Source: Polyangium sp. 15x6
GTDB taxonomy: Bacteria > Myxococcota_A > Polyangia > Polyangiales > Polyangiaceae
Direction of reading: 5' to 3'
Assembly (NCBI RefSeq): GCF_029960785.1
Contig: NZ_JASBQE010000058.1
Coordinates: forward strand, 1 to 64,000
DNA: 64,000 nt
Shown here: positions 34,532 to 44,023 of the stretch, in pieces
How positions within the stretch are numbered: the first letter of the stretch is position 1
How the letters are laid out: each line of letters begins with the position of its first letter
The notes under the pieces: model-generated
The model's input: the letters and a program-made list of their open reading frames with translations, nothing else
Databases searched by the model: none
Told to the model about the DNA's origin: nothing
Translations under genes and position numbers: made by a program

Positions 34532-35907
34532 AGAGAGCGGCGGCGTGGATGTTGCTCCTCGCCTCGTGCGGGCTCGCGTCGGGGGAGGGGGAAAGGGCGC
34601 CCTTTCCGGCGGACGGCGTGGGCGCGTTCGGGGAGGCGTCGCCGGTGGAGGTTTGTCGGGGGGCGGCGCGGATCGTGGCGCCGGCGCTGGCGACGGGCGC
34701 GACGGCGCTCTGTGTACCGGAGGGACAAACGGAGCGCGCTTGCGGGGCGGATGGGGATTGCGAGGGGATCGAGCGGTGTATCTGCGGCCGCTGCGTGGTC
34801 GCGCCTTGCCAGGGGGCGGGATCGTGCGAGGGGCAGGAGGTTTGTCGGGGGAGGCGGTGCACGCGCGCCTGCGGGGCGGACGGCGATTGCGCGTCGGGCG
34901 AGCGTTGCGTCTCCGGGGGATGCGCGCGGTCGTGCGCGTCGGATGGCGATTGCCACCACGGGGAGTCGTGCGACGCGCTCGACGATGTCTGCACGGCGTC
35001 GCTGTGCGGCGGCGGCGCCTCGTGCGGCAGCGGGAATTCGTGCGTCGCGGTGGCCGAGGTGGCCACGCTCGGCGAGCCCGCGCTGCTCGGGGATGAGCCG
35101 ATCGCATTCTTGGAACTCACGCGCGGGGCCGAGACGGTTTTGCTGCGGGCGCGTATCGAGGCGCCCTCGCAGTGGCGCATGGATCCGGAGGCTCCGGTGT
35201 TCGTCGTGCCCGGGGAGGAGCGGGTGGGGGCACCGAGCGTGCTCCGGCGCGGAGCGCGCATGGAGCTTTATGCGGAGGTGGGGGATCCGGCGAGGATCGT
35301 GCGGGCCATCTCGACGGATGAAGGGCGGAGCTTCCTCGTGGACCAGGATCCCGCGCTTCTTGCAGCCGAGCCGTGGGAGGAGGGCGCCGTGGGATCCCCG
35401 TCGGTGTTCGATTTCGACGGCGCGACGTATCTGTTTTACGAAGGCGGGAGAGGCCGGGGGATCGGGCTTTGCCAGGTGACCGAGCAGGGCTGCACGCGTA
35501 CCTCGCCAAACCCGGTCCTCGCGCCCGCGGACGTGGAGGATCCTGTCTTCTGGCGAGGTGTGACGGAGGTGGGGGCGCCGCACGCGCTCGTCAGGGGAGG
35601 CATCGTGCAAATCGCATTCACGGCGCGCGGGACGGAGGGGCGCGCGGCGGTGGGGCCGGAGGGCGCTCTGCCGCCGGATCCCAATGATTCGATCGGGCTC
35701 GCGGCGACGACCGATCTGAAGACGTTTTCCCTGTACCCGGTGGGGCCGATGTACGCGCGGCTCGTGAACCTGCGCGCGTACCTGGGCGAGCGGGAGGCCG
35801 CCGTGCGGGCGCTCTCGGCGGGGGCCGAAATGGTGTTCGTCTCGGCGGATGCGTCAGGGGAAGGCGTGACGGGGATCTATCGGGCGGCGGGGCGCGGTGC
35901 GCCCTGA
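34528..35907 (+). CDS. Lipoprotein: Cys-rich repeats plus beta-propeller-like domain
   Basis: A 459-residue lipoprotein (LLLASC, Cys 14). Residues 65-180 hold EGF/dickkopf-like Cys repeats of the form CGADGDCxxGERCxxGxC. Residues 190-455 resemble the five-bladed propeller of glycoside hydrolase clans GH32/43/62/68 (SPSVFDFDGATYLFYEGG, DPVFWRG), a fold also seen in non-catalytic binding proteins. Third gene of the barrel operon (ATGA overlap), so it may be the surface partner of the two barrels. Its stop is one base from the stop of the opposing kelch gene. Confidence 0.78.
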   Translation: MKRAAAWMLLLASCGLASGEGERAPFPADGVGAFGEASPVEVCRGAARIVAPALATGATALCVPEGQTERACGADGDCEGIERCICGRCVVAPCQGAGSCEGQEVCRGRRCTRACGADGDCASGERCVSGGCARSCASDGDCHHGESCDALDDVCTASLCGGGASCGSGNSCVAVAEVATLGEPALLGDEPIAFLELTRGAETVLLRARIEAPSQWRMDPEAPVFVVPGEERVGAPSVLRRGARMELYAEVGDPARIVRAISTDEGRSFLVDQDPALLAAEPWEEGAVGSPSVFDFDGATYLFYEGGRGRGIGLCQVTEQGCTRTSPNPVLAPADVEDPVFWRGVTEVGAPHALVRGGIVQIAFTARGTEGRAAVGPEGALPPDPNDSIGLAATTDLKTFSLYPVGPMYARLVNLRAYLGEREAAVRALSAGAEMVFVSADASGEGVTGIYRAAGRGAP

Positions 35908-35908
35908 A

Positions 35909-38434
35909 TCAAGCCCGCGGGCGATTGCGGCGCGCGGTGAGCAGGGAGACGGCGGCGAGGGCGAAGAGCCAGGCCGCGCGGGAAGGCGCGGGCGCGCCGG
36001 GGGCCGCCGTGGTGCAGCTCGCGGACGCCGAGGAGGATTGCGCGTCCTCGAATGCCTTCCAGTCCATGCAGTTCGAGGTCTTCTCGTCGCAGATGACCTC
36101 GGCGCCGGAGCAATCGTCCACGGACGCGCACGTCGCGAGGCAGGCGCCGTTGCGGCACGCGTAGGGGGCGCAGCTCTGCGGGGTGCCGTCCGGGAGCTCG
36201 AGCATCTCGTTGTCGAGGCACTTCGTCGGCAATGTGATGCAGATCTTCGTCTCGGTGTTGCAGGTCGAGCCGAGGGCACACGAGGTGTTGCTCGTGCACT
36301 TCGTCTCGCAGGAGAGCTCGACGGCATTGCAAGTGTACGGCGCGCAGTTGTTGCTCGTCGACTCCGCGCAATTGCCGCTCCCGTCGCAGGCGAACAGCGT
36401 GAGCGTGGACTCGTTGCATTTCTTGTCGCAATTGTTGCCCGACGGGTAGGAGCATTCGAGCGGGTTCACGCCGTCACACGTGGCGCAGGCCTCGCTCGTG
36501 CCGTCGCACGCCGGGCGAGCCCCGTGAGGTTTGCCCGCGACCGGCTCGCAGATGCCGACGCGCGGGCCGTCGCAGGCCTCGCACTGGCCGTCGCAGGGCG
36601 CATTGCAGCAGACGCCGTCGACGCAGAAGGAATCGTCACACGGGGTCTCGAGGCCGCACGGCGCGCCGAGCGGCGTGTAGATCTCCGCGTCGACGAGGAC
36701 CCCGGCCGGCCCCGTCCCGCCCACGACGAGGACGCGGCCATCGAGGAGCGTCGTGGAGGTGTGGAACGAGCGGGGTTTTTCCATGGCCCCGGCCGCGGCC
36801 CAGCTCTGCGTGGTCGGGTCGAAGATCTCCGTGGTGTAAGGGATGTCCTCGAATCCGCCGCCCGTGACGATGATCCGACCGCCGGCCATCACGCTCGCCG
36901 CGTGATCCTTGCGCGGGCGCGTCATGTTGAGCCCCGGATGCCATTCCTCCGACGCGGGATCGAAGAGCTCGATGGTCTGAGCCAGGATCATGCTGCCGCC
37001 GGCTACGAGCACGCGCCCCGAGGGGAGCCGCGTGGCCGTATGGCCGGAGCGCACGCGGTTCATGGAATTCGTCGACTTCCAGGTCTTGGTCTCCGGATTC
37101 CAGAGCTCCGCGGTCTGCGAGGGGCCGGCGCTCTCGCCGCCCGCGACGAGGATACGATCCTCGTCGAGCAACGTCGCCGTGTGATTGTAACGCGCTAGGT
37201 GCAGGTCCCCGACCGTCTCCCACGTATCGGCCTCGGGGTCGTAAATTTCGGTCGTGCCGACAAGTGCGGAGGTTTTTCCGCCCGTCACGAGGACACGCCC
37301 ATCACTCAAGAGCGTCGCGGTGTGCAGGGCGCGGGCGAAGTTCATGGGCTTCACGGTGGACCACGAGCCCGGTGCGTTGGGCTGGTTGTTTCCGGGGGTG
37401 AAGATCTCGGCGGAGGCCGTCACGTTGAGGACCCCCTGCACCATTCCCTTGCCGCCGAGGACGAGCACACGGCCGTCCTTCAGCGTCGTGGCCGTATGCC
37501 CGAGTCGGGTTTGCCCCATGGACGGCGCTTGCATCCACATTTTGAGGCTCGGGTCGTACACCTCGGCGAACTCCAGCGGGACTTCGCCGCCCTTGTCGCC
37601 GCCCGCGACGAGGACACGGCCGTCGGGCAAGAGATTCGCCGTATGGCGGAGGCGCTTGAGGGCCATGGCGTCCGTGAGGGTCCACGCGGGATCGACGAGC
37701 AGCGGCGCGCGTACGGTCGTACCCTCCCAGGAGAGTTTTACCTCGCATTGCCGCGCGCCGGGATCGACGACCGGGCGGCCCATCGGCAATCGTGGATCCG
37801 CGCCGATCTTGCAACCCTCGACGGAGACGTTCATCCAGACGGTTTTGCCGTCGCCGTCCTTGGCCCAGGGCGGCGCCATGCGCAGGCGCGGCGCGCCGCC
37901 CGCGTCGAGCAGCTCCAGCGTTTTGCCCACGAGGCGGAGCCCGGCCACGTCCTCGCCGAGCGTGATCGTGTACCGGAGCTCCGGGACGTCCGGGAGGGCG
38001 TCCCGGAAAAACACGTAATCCTCGGTGCCACGCTCGGTCGGGCGATGCACGATGTCGGCGACGCCGCGATAGCCCGACGGATACATGACGATCCCCGCGC
38101 CCGCCTCGCCCGCGACCTCACGCGCGCCCGCGAGCGCGACCTCGACCGCGAGCCCGCTTCCCGGGTCCGCGACACGAAATGCGCCGCTCGCGCGCAGGGG
38201 CAAATGCACGTCCGCGCGCGGGGCCTCCCTCCGCGGCGAGGCCATTTCACCCATGGGCGCGAGGCCACGGGCGAGGTGGAGGCGGATCGCCTCCGCGGTC
38301 TCCACCGCGACGCGCGCCTCCGAGGGCGCGGCGAGCGATTCTGCCGCGCCCGGGGCATCACCGCCCGCCGAGCACGCTCCACACAAACCCGCTGCGAGAC
38401 CGAATCTCCACGCCGTGCGCCATCTCGTCCCCAT
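35909..38434 (-). CDS. Kelch-propeller surface protein with Cys-rich stalk and MYXO-CTERM-like tail
   Basis: An 841-residue secreted protein. N-terminal signal with a lipobox-like LCGAC; a jelly-roll-like region to about 250; then seven kelch repeats (RHTANLLPDGRVLVAGG and six variants, about 265-590), enough to close one seven-bladed propeller; then a Cys-rich region (about 610-800); and a C-terminus CTTAAPG...SRAAWLFALAAVSLL followed by ARRNRPRA, which fits a MYXO-CTERM sorting signal (Cys, hydrophobic helix, basic end). Such tails are processed for surface display. GAGGGAGG precedes the ATG; it follows the PEGA gene by 27 bp. Confidence 0.85.
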   Translation of the reverse strand: MGTRWRTAWRFGLAAGLCGACSAGGDAPGAAESLAAPSEARVAVETAEAIRLHLARGLAPMGEMASPRREAPRADVHLPLRASGAFRVADPGSGLAVEVALAGAREVAGEAGAGIVMYPSGYRGVADIVHRPTERGTEDYVFFRDALPDVPELRYTITLGEDVAGLRLVGKTLELLDAGGAPRLRMAPPWAKDGDGKTVWMNVSVEGCKIGADPRLPMGRPVVDPGARQCEVKLSWEGTTVRAPLLVDPAWTLTDAMALKRLRHTANLLPDGRVLVAGGDKGGEVPLEFAEVYDPSLKMWMQAPSMGQTRLGHTATTLKDGRVLVLGGKGMVQGVLNVTASAEIFTPGNNQPNAPGSWSTVKPMNFARALHTATLLSDGRVLVTGGKTSALVGTTEIYDPEADTWETVGDLHLARYNHTATLLDEDRILVAGGESAGPSQTAELWNPETKTWKSTNSMNRVRSGHTATRLPSGRVLVAGGSMILAQTIELFDPASEEWHPGLNMTRPRKDHAASVMAGGRIIVTGGGFEDIPYTTEIFDPTTQSWAAAGAMEKPRSFHTSTTLLDGRVLVVGGTGPAGVLVDAEIYTPLGAPCGLETPCDDSFCVDGVCCNAPCDGQCEACDGPRVGICEPVAGKPHGARPACDGTSEACATCDGVNPLECSYPSGNNCDKKCNESTLTLFACDGSGNCAESTSNNCAPYTCNAVELSCETKCTSNTSCALGSTCNTETKICITLPTKCLDNEMLELPDGTPQSCAPYACRNGACLATCASVDDCSGAEVICDEKTSNCMDWKAFEDAQSSSASASCTTAAPGAPAPSRAAWLFALAAVSLLTARRNRPRA

Positions 38435-38461
38435 GGTGGCCTCCCTCGTAAGGTATGGAAG

Positions 38462-40348
38462 TCAGAATCGGTACGTCGCCACGAGACCGGGAGATACCGC
38501 GAACATCGAGGCGCCGGTCAGCGTGTCGGAGTCATATTTGCCCTGACCGTCCGTGCTCGCCTGGACATACCCTTGCTCGGGCACCCAGGCGGGAGGCTCG
38601 GGGACGAAAAGTACGAGGGCCGAGACCGAGAGGGCGACGTCGAGCTTTTCCGAGATTCGCATGCCAGCCCGTACCTCGGGCGCGAGGTAGACGCCGATCG
38701 CTGCCTGCGTCTCGGTGACCCGATCGACCGTATAGGGCACGCTCTCCTTGCGCCGCGTGCCGGTGGCGCTCGTCGGGTCGGGGATGTCGCGCGCGGTCGT
38801 ATTGTAATGGCCGGAGCGGTCGTCCTCGGCCGAGCCGAAGAAGCCGCCCACGCCGAGGCGGAACGTGACGGGGAATCGCTCGCCCACGGTGCGCGCGACG
38901 GAGGCGCCGACCTGCGCGCCGCCGAGGGTGATGACGTCGTTGGTGAGGCCTTTGTTGGGCGCGATGTTGCCGAAGACGTGCACGTCTTCGCCGGGGCGAT
39001 CCGTGAAGGCGCGGCGCGCGACGAGGCCGCCGAGCTCGACGCCCACGGCCCATTTGCGACGGATTTCGAGGCCGAAGCGGAGCGTGCCGCCGCCCCCGAG
39101 ACCGAGCGAGGCCGCGCACGAGCCCGTGCAGCTCGCGTCGAGGCTGCCGCCGAACGTGGGCGCGATGGCGAACGTGGCGCCGAGCTCGCCGAAAAGGCGT
39201 TTGTCCGCCCAGAACCCCGACGGCGGGGGGACGGGCTCGAGGGCGACCGCGACGGCCTCCCGTTTGCCGGCTTCGAGCTCGACGCGTCGCTCCTCTCGGA
39301 CAAACCCATTCGCGGTGATCTCGATGCGGTGCGAGCCGGCCCGGACGGGGCCTTCCCACGCGCCGCGGCCGACGCGGACGCCGTCGACGGAGATGTCGGC
39401 GGTTTTCGTCCTGGCCTCGACGCGCAGGACCGAAGGCAGCTCCTCGGCGATGAGCAGGATCGGAGTGATGAGGCTCGGGCGGACCTCGACGCGTGCCGGC
39501 TGGGTGCCGAGGCGTTTTTCGCCGCGCAGGCTGACGAGGTGGTCGCCGGACGCGACGAGCCCGCGCCAGGGCGTCTTGCCCACGGCCGCGCCGTCGATGA
39601 GGACCTCCATCGAATAGCCGGAGGCCTCGTCGACCTGGAGCCAGCCGGCGAGCTCCAGTCGCGAGAGGACGGCCGGGAGCTTGGCCGTTTTGCCTCCGAC
39701 GACCTGCAATCGCGCTTCGAGCGTCTCGAAGCCGGCCTTGAAGATGCGGACGGTGCGCTCGCCGACGGGGACGTGAAGGGGGTTTTCGAGGGGCGTCGTG
39801 CCGCGGGGTTTTCCGTCGATCGAAATGGTCGCGCCGGCGGGGACGCCTTCGATGACGAGGTCGCCGACGAGCGGCCGGAGCTCGGCAATTTCGCGGAGCG
39901 CGACCTGCTTCTCCTCCTCGGTGATGCCCGGGAACGCGAGGAGCTCTTCGTTCATGTCGAACGCTTCGTCGAAGCGATTCAAGCGGCGAAGGCAAAGCGC
40001 GGCGTTTTTCTTGGCGGCGCGGGTCGGGTAAATGGAGAGCGACGTGAGGAACTCGGGCAGCGCGGCCTCCATGGAGCCGGCGTCGAAGAGCGCGAGGCCC
40101 TGCTCGAAATGCTTGCGCGCGTCGTCCTTGGCCTTGGCCTCGGCCTCGGCCGCGGGATCGGGCGGCGGGGGCGGCGGTGGAGGCGGCGGCGGGAGCGGGC
40201 CGCCTTTTTTCATCCACGAGGGCTGCGGCTTGGACGTGGTTTGTCCAGCAGGTGCATTCTGAGCGAGCGCGGACGTGACGAAGGTCGAGGCGAGCAGGGC
40301 GGCGAGGGCCTGGCAGATCGGGGAGGGGAGGGCCGCAGAGCGTTTCAT
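38462..40348 (-). CDS. PEGA-domain envelope protein with C-terminal barrel-like domain
   Basis: A 628-residue exported protein: signal peptide 1-29, a poly-Pro stretch (about 53-63, eleven prolines), a TPR-like helical part (about 66-150), three PEGA-type beta repeats (DLVIEGVPAGATISIDGKPRG near 163; SGYSMEVLIDGAAVGKTPW near 240; TADISVDGVRVGRG near 310) and a 240-residue C-terminal part of amphipathic strands that looks like an outer-membrane barrel. The start overlaps the kinase stop by 4 nt (ATGA). This plan could connect periplasmic binding to the outer membrane; partner unknown. Confidence 0.8.
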   Translation of the reverse strand: MKRSAALPSPICQALAALLASTFVTSALAQNAPAGQTTSKPQPSWMKKGGPLPPPPPPPPPPPDPAAEAEAKAKDDARKHFEQGLALFDAGSMEAALPEFLTSLSIYPTRAAKKNAALCLRRLNRFDEAFDMNEELLAFPGITEEEKQVALREIAELRPLVGDLVIEGVPAGATISIDGKPRGTTPLENPLHVPVGERTVRIFKAGFETLEARLQVVGGKTAKLPAVLSRLELAGWLQVDEASGYSMEVLIDGAAVGKTPWRGLVASGDHLVSLRGEKRLGTQPARVEVRPSLITPILLIAEELPSVLRVEARTKTADISVDGVRVGRGAWEGPVRAGSHRIEITANGFVREERRVELEAGKREAVAVALEPVPPPSGFWADKRLFGELGATFAIAPTFGGSLDASCTGSCAASLGLGGGGTLRFGLEIRRKWAVGVELGGLVARRAFTDRPGEDVHVFGNIAPNKGLTNDVITLGGAQVGASVARTVGERFPVTFRLGVGGFFGSAEDDRSGHYNTTARDIPDPTSATGTRRKESVPYTVDRVTETQAAIGVYLAPEVRAGMRISEKLDVALSVSALVLFVPEPPAWVPEQGYVQASTDGQGKYDSDTLTGASMFAVSPGLVATYRF

Positions 40349-41979
40349 TCGAAGGTTCGCGCGGGCTGGGGATCTTTGGAGGGCGTCGTTGCCGTGGGCT
40401 TCGGGACCGGGTGGGCCGCCGTCGTGACCGGCGCCGTCGTGGTCGCAGGGCCCGCCGGAGGGGCGGCCGACGAAGGCGGAGCCCCGGGCTTGGGTTTGGT
40501 GCTCGTCTGCGCGAGCTTCGGGTCGTCGCCTTCGAGCGTGAGTTTGTCCGGTAATGCGCCATTCGCGGTGACGGCGACCTCGACGCGGGTCTCGCGGCCG
40601 TCCTTGTGGATACGCAAGGCGTGGGTGCTGCCGAGCGCGCCGGAAATGGTGACGTATCCGTCGCGATCCACGGGGGCGCTGCGGCCATTGACCTCGACCT
40701 GGGCGTCGGGCGGGTTCACGAGGAGGCGCGCGGTGCGGAGCGCTTCGACCGGAGCGACGGCGGGGCCCCCTTGCGAGGAGATCCCCGCGGGAGGCGCAGA
40801 GGCGCCGCGCGCCTCGGGAGAAGCGTCGGCGTCGGTCTTCGAGGCCCGCGTGAGAATGAGGCCGGCGCCGACGGCGAGCGCGACGGCCGCGCCGAGCACG
40901 ACGGGGACGAAGATACGCGACGAGGACGCGCGCGCGCCGCTTTCGGCAGGTGAGAGCGTGCTCCGCGGGTCGGAGGCGGATGCGCGGGGCGACGAGGCGC
41001 GATCTCCGCCGTCGATCGTCATCGGGGCGGCGACGGTGACATCGGTGCCGAGCTTGTTCGTGCGCGCATCGACGGCCTTGCCGCTCGACGGGATGATCTC
41101 GATGCTCGGCCGTGATCGCAAAGTCGCGCGGATCCCGGCGAGGAGGCCAAAGGCCTCGACGAGCTCGGCCATGCTCTGGAAACGCGCGGCTTTGTCGCGC
41201 GCGAGCGCTCGCTCGAAGAATCGATCGACGGCGGGGTCGAGCGAAGGGACGAGCGACGAGGGCGGCGGGGCGTCGTCGGTGCAGATCGTGACGAGGAGCT
41301 TGCCGATGTTCTCGGCCTCGTCGAAGGGGAGGCGGCCCGTGATCGACTCGTACAGGATGACGCCGATCGACCAGAGATCGCTGCGGTGATCGACCTGCTT
41401 GGTCTCGCGGATCTGCTCGGGGCTCATGTACGAGGGAGAGCCGAGCATCACGCCGGAGCTCGTGGAGGTGGCGGGGCCGGTGATCGTGACGTCCTTGGCG
41501 ATGCCGAAATCGAGGACCTTGACGATCTCGTCGTCGCCGCTCCGCGCGAGGAAGATGTTGCCGGGCTTGAGGTCGCGGTGGACGATGCCGAGGTCGTGCG
41601 CGCGGCGGAGCGCTTTGCCGAGAGGCTCGAGGATGCGGTAGGCCTCGGCGAGATCGAGGCGGCCGCCGCGCTCGAGGCGCCTGCCGAGGTCCTCGCCTTC
41701 GAGCAGCTCCATCACGATGTACGGGATGCCGTCCTCGACCCCGTAGTCGAGGACCTGCACGACGTGCGGGCTCTTGATGAGGGCCGCGGCTTTGGCCTCG
41801 CGCTCGAATCGCTGCCGGAGCGATTCGTTCGCCGCGATGCTGCCCTCCATGAACTTCACGGCGACGTCGGTGTCGAGCAGCTGGTGGCGAGCGACCCAGA
41901 CCGCGCCCATGCCGCCCTTGGCGAGAGGTCGTTCGAGCCGAAGCTTGCCGCCGATGATGGCGCCTTCTGCGATGGACAC
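40345..41979 (-). CDS. Membrane Ser/Thr protein kinase with extracytoplasmic PEGA-like domain
   Basis: A 544-residue kinase. Cytosolic Hanks domain (about 12-275) with GKGGMGAVW (a variant glycine loop), Lys in VAVKFME, HRDLKPGN, VLDFGIAK and YMSPEQI, so it should be active. One transmembrane helix (FVPVVLGAAVALAVGAGLIL, about 353-373) is followed by an outer PEGA-like domain (ARLLVNPPDAQVEVNGRSA) and a Pro/Thr/Ala-rich tail. It starts at GTG 41979. It heads an operon with a PEGA protein and a kelch surface protein, so it may sense envelope state through PEGA contacts. Confidence 0.9.
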   Translation of the reverse strand: MSIAEGAIIGGKLRLERPLAKGGMGAVWVARHQLLDTDVAVKFMEGSIAANESLRQRFEREAKAAALIKSPHVVQVLDYGVEDGIPYIVMELLEGEDLGRRLERGGRLDLAEAYRILEPLGKALRRAHDLGIVHRDLKPGNIFLARSGDDEIVKVLDFGIAKDVTITGPATSTSSGVMLGSPSYMSPEQIRETKQVDHRSDLWSIGVILYESITGRLPFDEAENIGKLLVTICTDDAPPPSSLVPSLDPAVDRFFERALARDKAARFQSMAELVEAFGLLAGIRATLRSRPSIEIIPSSGKAVDARTNKLGTDVTVAAPMTIDGGDRASSPRASASDPRSTLSPAESGARASSSRIFVPVVLGAAVALAVGAGLILTRASKTDADASPEARGASAPPAGISSQGGPAVAPVEALRTARLLVNPPDAQVEVNGRSAPVDRDGYVTISGALGSTHALRIHKDGRETRVEVAVTANGALPDKLTLEGDDPKLAQTSTKPKPGAPPSSAAPPAGPATTTAPVTTAAHPVPKPTATTPSKDPQPARTFE

Positions 41980-42148
41980 GCCCCGACACCCCTCTCGTGA
42001 GCCCGACCGTGCGCGGGCAAAATGAAGCCACCTGCGAGCATATCATGATCCGAAGGCAGGGCTCCATGGCGAGCTTTCGCCCGCGCACGCGGAAACCACA
42101 TCGACGTGGAGGGTCGATCGGCCGTAGGCTCGACATCTCTTCGCCCTC

Positions 42149-42790
42149 GTGATGCCCGTTCTCCATCCTCGCTCCGCCCGCGTCGTCCGTCGCCTCCTCG
42201 CGCTCGGGGCGCGCCTCGTCGTGCCGCTCGTTCTTGTCGCAGTGTCAGGCGGTTGCCGGTCGAAGGAGTGCGTGCCGGGTCAGCAGGTCGCGTGCGCATG
42301 TCCGGCGGGCGCGCAGGGGACGCAGGTCTGCGACGACGAGGGGGCGCGGTATTCGCCGTGCGCCTGTGATGCGCCGGCCGCCGAGACGGCCGCGCGAGGC
42401 GTGGAGCCGCCGCGGCCGCGGCCGGTGCTCGCGAAGAAGCAAATTCGTTGCGGGACGAACGTTTGTGATACGGCGTGCTGCGCGACGTTCGAGCCGCCGT
42501 CGTGCACGCAGGACGGCAGATCGTGCCCGCGGACGGCGAACGGGGAGGGCGTGATCTTCGAGTGCGACGGGCCCGAGGATTGCGGCGCGGAGGCGTGTTG
42601 CCTGATCCCGGGCGACCGGACGATCGCGGCCGTGTGCGTGCCGAAAGGCGAGTGCGCGGGGACCTTCACGCACCCGCGGCTCGGGACGACGGTGTCGCCG
42701 CGCGTGGTTTGTCACGTGAACCAGGATTGCGCGCTGTCTGCGGTCTGCTCGCCGGCGGGCGCCGTGGCGGGCATTTCGGTGTGCAAGTAA
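42149..42790 (+). CDS. Cys-rich lipoprotein
   Basis: About 213 residues (GTG 42149 or ATG 42152). Signal with lipobox VSGGC; mature part with 18 or so Cys in short CxC/CCx clusters (VACACPAG, CDTACCATFEP, EDCGAEACC) and a C-terminus VCK. It is related in style to Cys-rich lipoproteins common in myxobacteria; function unknown. Divergent from the kinase gene by 169 bp, convergent with the FMN oxidase gene (6 bp). Confidence 0.75.
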   Translation: MMPVLHPRSARVVRRLLALGARLVVPLVLVAVSGGCRSKECVPGQQVACACPAGAQGTQVCDDEGARYSPCACDAPAAETAARGVEPPRPRPVLAKKQIRCGTNVCDTACCATFEPPSCTQDGRSCPRTANGEGVIFECDGPEDCGAEACCLIPGDRTIAAVCVPKGECAGTFTHPRLGTTVSPRVVCHVNQDCALSAVCSPAGAVAGISVCK

Positions 42791-42796
42791 AGCGCG

Positions 42797-43930
42797 TCAA
42801 CGCGGGCGCGGTTCGAGGAGGGAGCGGTCGATCGACGCGAGCGAGGGGCAGCCGGAAAGCGCCATGGCCGTCGCGAGCTCGTCGCGCAGGATGTCGAGGA
42901 CCCGGAGGACGCCCGCCTCGCCGGCCGCCGCGAGGCCCCAGAGGACGGGCCGGCCGAGCATGACCGCCCTCGCCCCGAGCGCCAGGGCCTTGAGCACGTC
43001 CGTCCCCCAGCGCACGCCGCCGTCGACGAGCACGGGGACGCGGCCGGAAGCCGCCGCGACGACGCGCGGCAGGACGTCGAGCGTGGCCGGCGCGCCGTCG
43101 AGCTGACGCGCGCCGTGGTTCGAGACGATGATGCCGGCGGCGCCGGCGTCGATCGCGCGCAATGTATCGTCCGGACGAACGATTCCTTTGAGGAGCAACG
43201 GCAAGCGGGTGATGCCGCGCAGCCAGTCGACGTCGCGCCAGGAGAGCGAGGCGTCGTGCCGTGACGCAATGTACCGGTGGAGGGCCGAGCCCGAGGCGCC
43301 GGCGGCGACGTTCGTGTTCACGAGGTTCGCCATGACGAGGCCGGTTGGCAGGCCGAACCCGTTGCGCACGTCGCGGAGGCGGCGGCCGAGGATGGGGGTG
43401 TCGACGGTGAGGACGATGGCGCGATAGCCGGCGGCCTCGGCGCGCTCGACGAGCGAGCGGGTGAGCTCACGGTCATTGTGGACGTAGAGCTGGAACCAGA
43501 GCGGGCCATTCGAGGCGCGCGCGATGTCTTCGAGGGAGGTCGTGGCGAGGGTGGAGACGGTATAAACGGTGCCGGCGCGGGCAGCGGCGCGGGCGGTCGC
43601 GAGCTCGCCCTCGGGGTGCGCGAGCTTGTGGTAGGCCGTCGGCGCGATGAGGATCGGCATCGACACGGGCGCGCCGAGGATCTCGGTTTCGAGGGTGAGG
43701 CGCGAGACGTCGACGAGCACGCGCGAATGGATCTGCCAGCGGCGATAGGCGCGGAGGTTCTCCCGGAGCGTGCGCTCGGCGTCGGCGCCGGAGCGATAAT
43801 AATCGTACGCCATGGCCGAGAGCACGGCGCGCGCGGACTTCTCGAAATCACGGACGGTCAGGAGGCCGGAGGAGGCGTCCCGCTGCGGGGCGTGGAGCGG
43901 TGGGTTCCCGGAGTCGTCGCTCGAATGCAT
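42797..43930 (-). CDS. FMN-dependent alpha-hydroxy-acid oxidase/dehydrogenase
   Basis: A 377-residue TIM-barrel flavoprotein of the glycolate oxidase/L-lactate dehydrogenase/mandelate family. Signature residues are present: MPILIAPTAYHKLAHPEGE, LWFQLYV, the active-site SNHGARQLDG (catalytic His with substrate-binding Arg), LVDGGVRWGTD and the phosphate-binding MLGRP. It oxidises a 2-hydroxy acid to the 2-oxo acid with FMN; oxygen or quinone as acceptor cannot be told. The long N-terminus lacks a signal peptide. Its upstream region is the palindromic element at 44024-44337. Confidence 0.9.
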   Translation of the reverse strand: MHSSDDSGNPPLHAPQRDASSGLLTVRDFEKSARAVLSAMAYDYYRSGADAERTLRENLRAYRRWQIHSRVLVDVSRLTLETEILGAPVSMPILIAPTAYHKLAHPEGELATARAAARAGTVYTVSTLATTSLEDIARASNGPLWFQLYVHNDRELTRSLVERAEAAGYRAIVLTVDTPILGRRLRDVRNGFGLPTGLVMANLVNTNVAAGASGSALHRYIASRHDASLSWRDVDWLRGITRLPLLLKGIVRPDDTLRAIDAGAAGIIVSNHGARQLDGAPATLDVLPRVVAAASGRVPVLVDGGVRWGTDVLKALALGARAVMLGRPVLWGLAAAGEAGVLRVLDILRDELATAMALSGCPSLASIDRSLLEPRPR

Positions 43931-44023
43931 GTCGCGCCGTTTTTACCACCAACGGTGATGATCGACGAGAATCCCGTGGAGGGGCGCGAGGAGGGGCTCG
44001 ATTGCTGAGTATTGGAGGCGCTT

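Noticed and set aside
38462..42166. Very long minus-strand frames that run through two genes (here, and similarly at 26267-28291, 28319-30631, 44347-47574, 46026-49076 and 59040-61751)
   Set aside because: In each only the 3' part has protein-like composition, domains and a start; the 5' part is an Arg/Ala/Gly-rich off-frame of the neighbouring gene.
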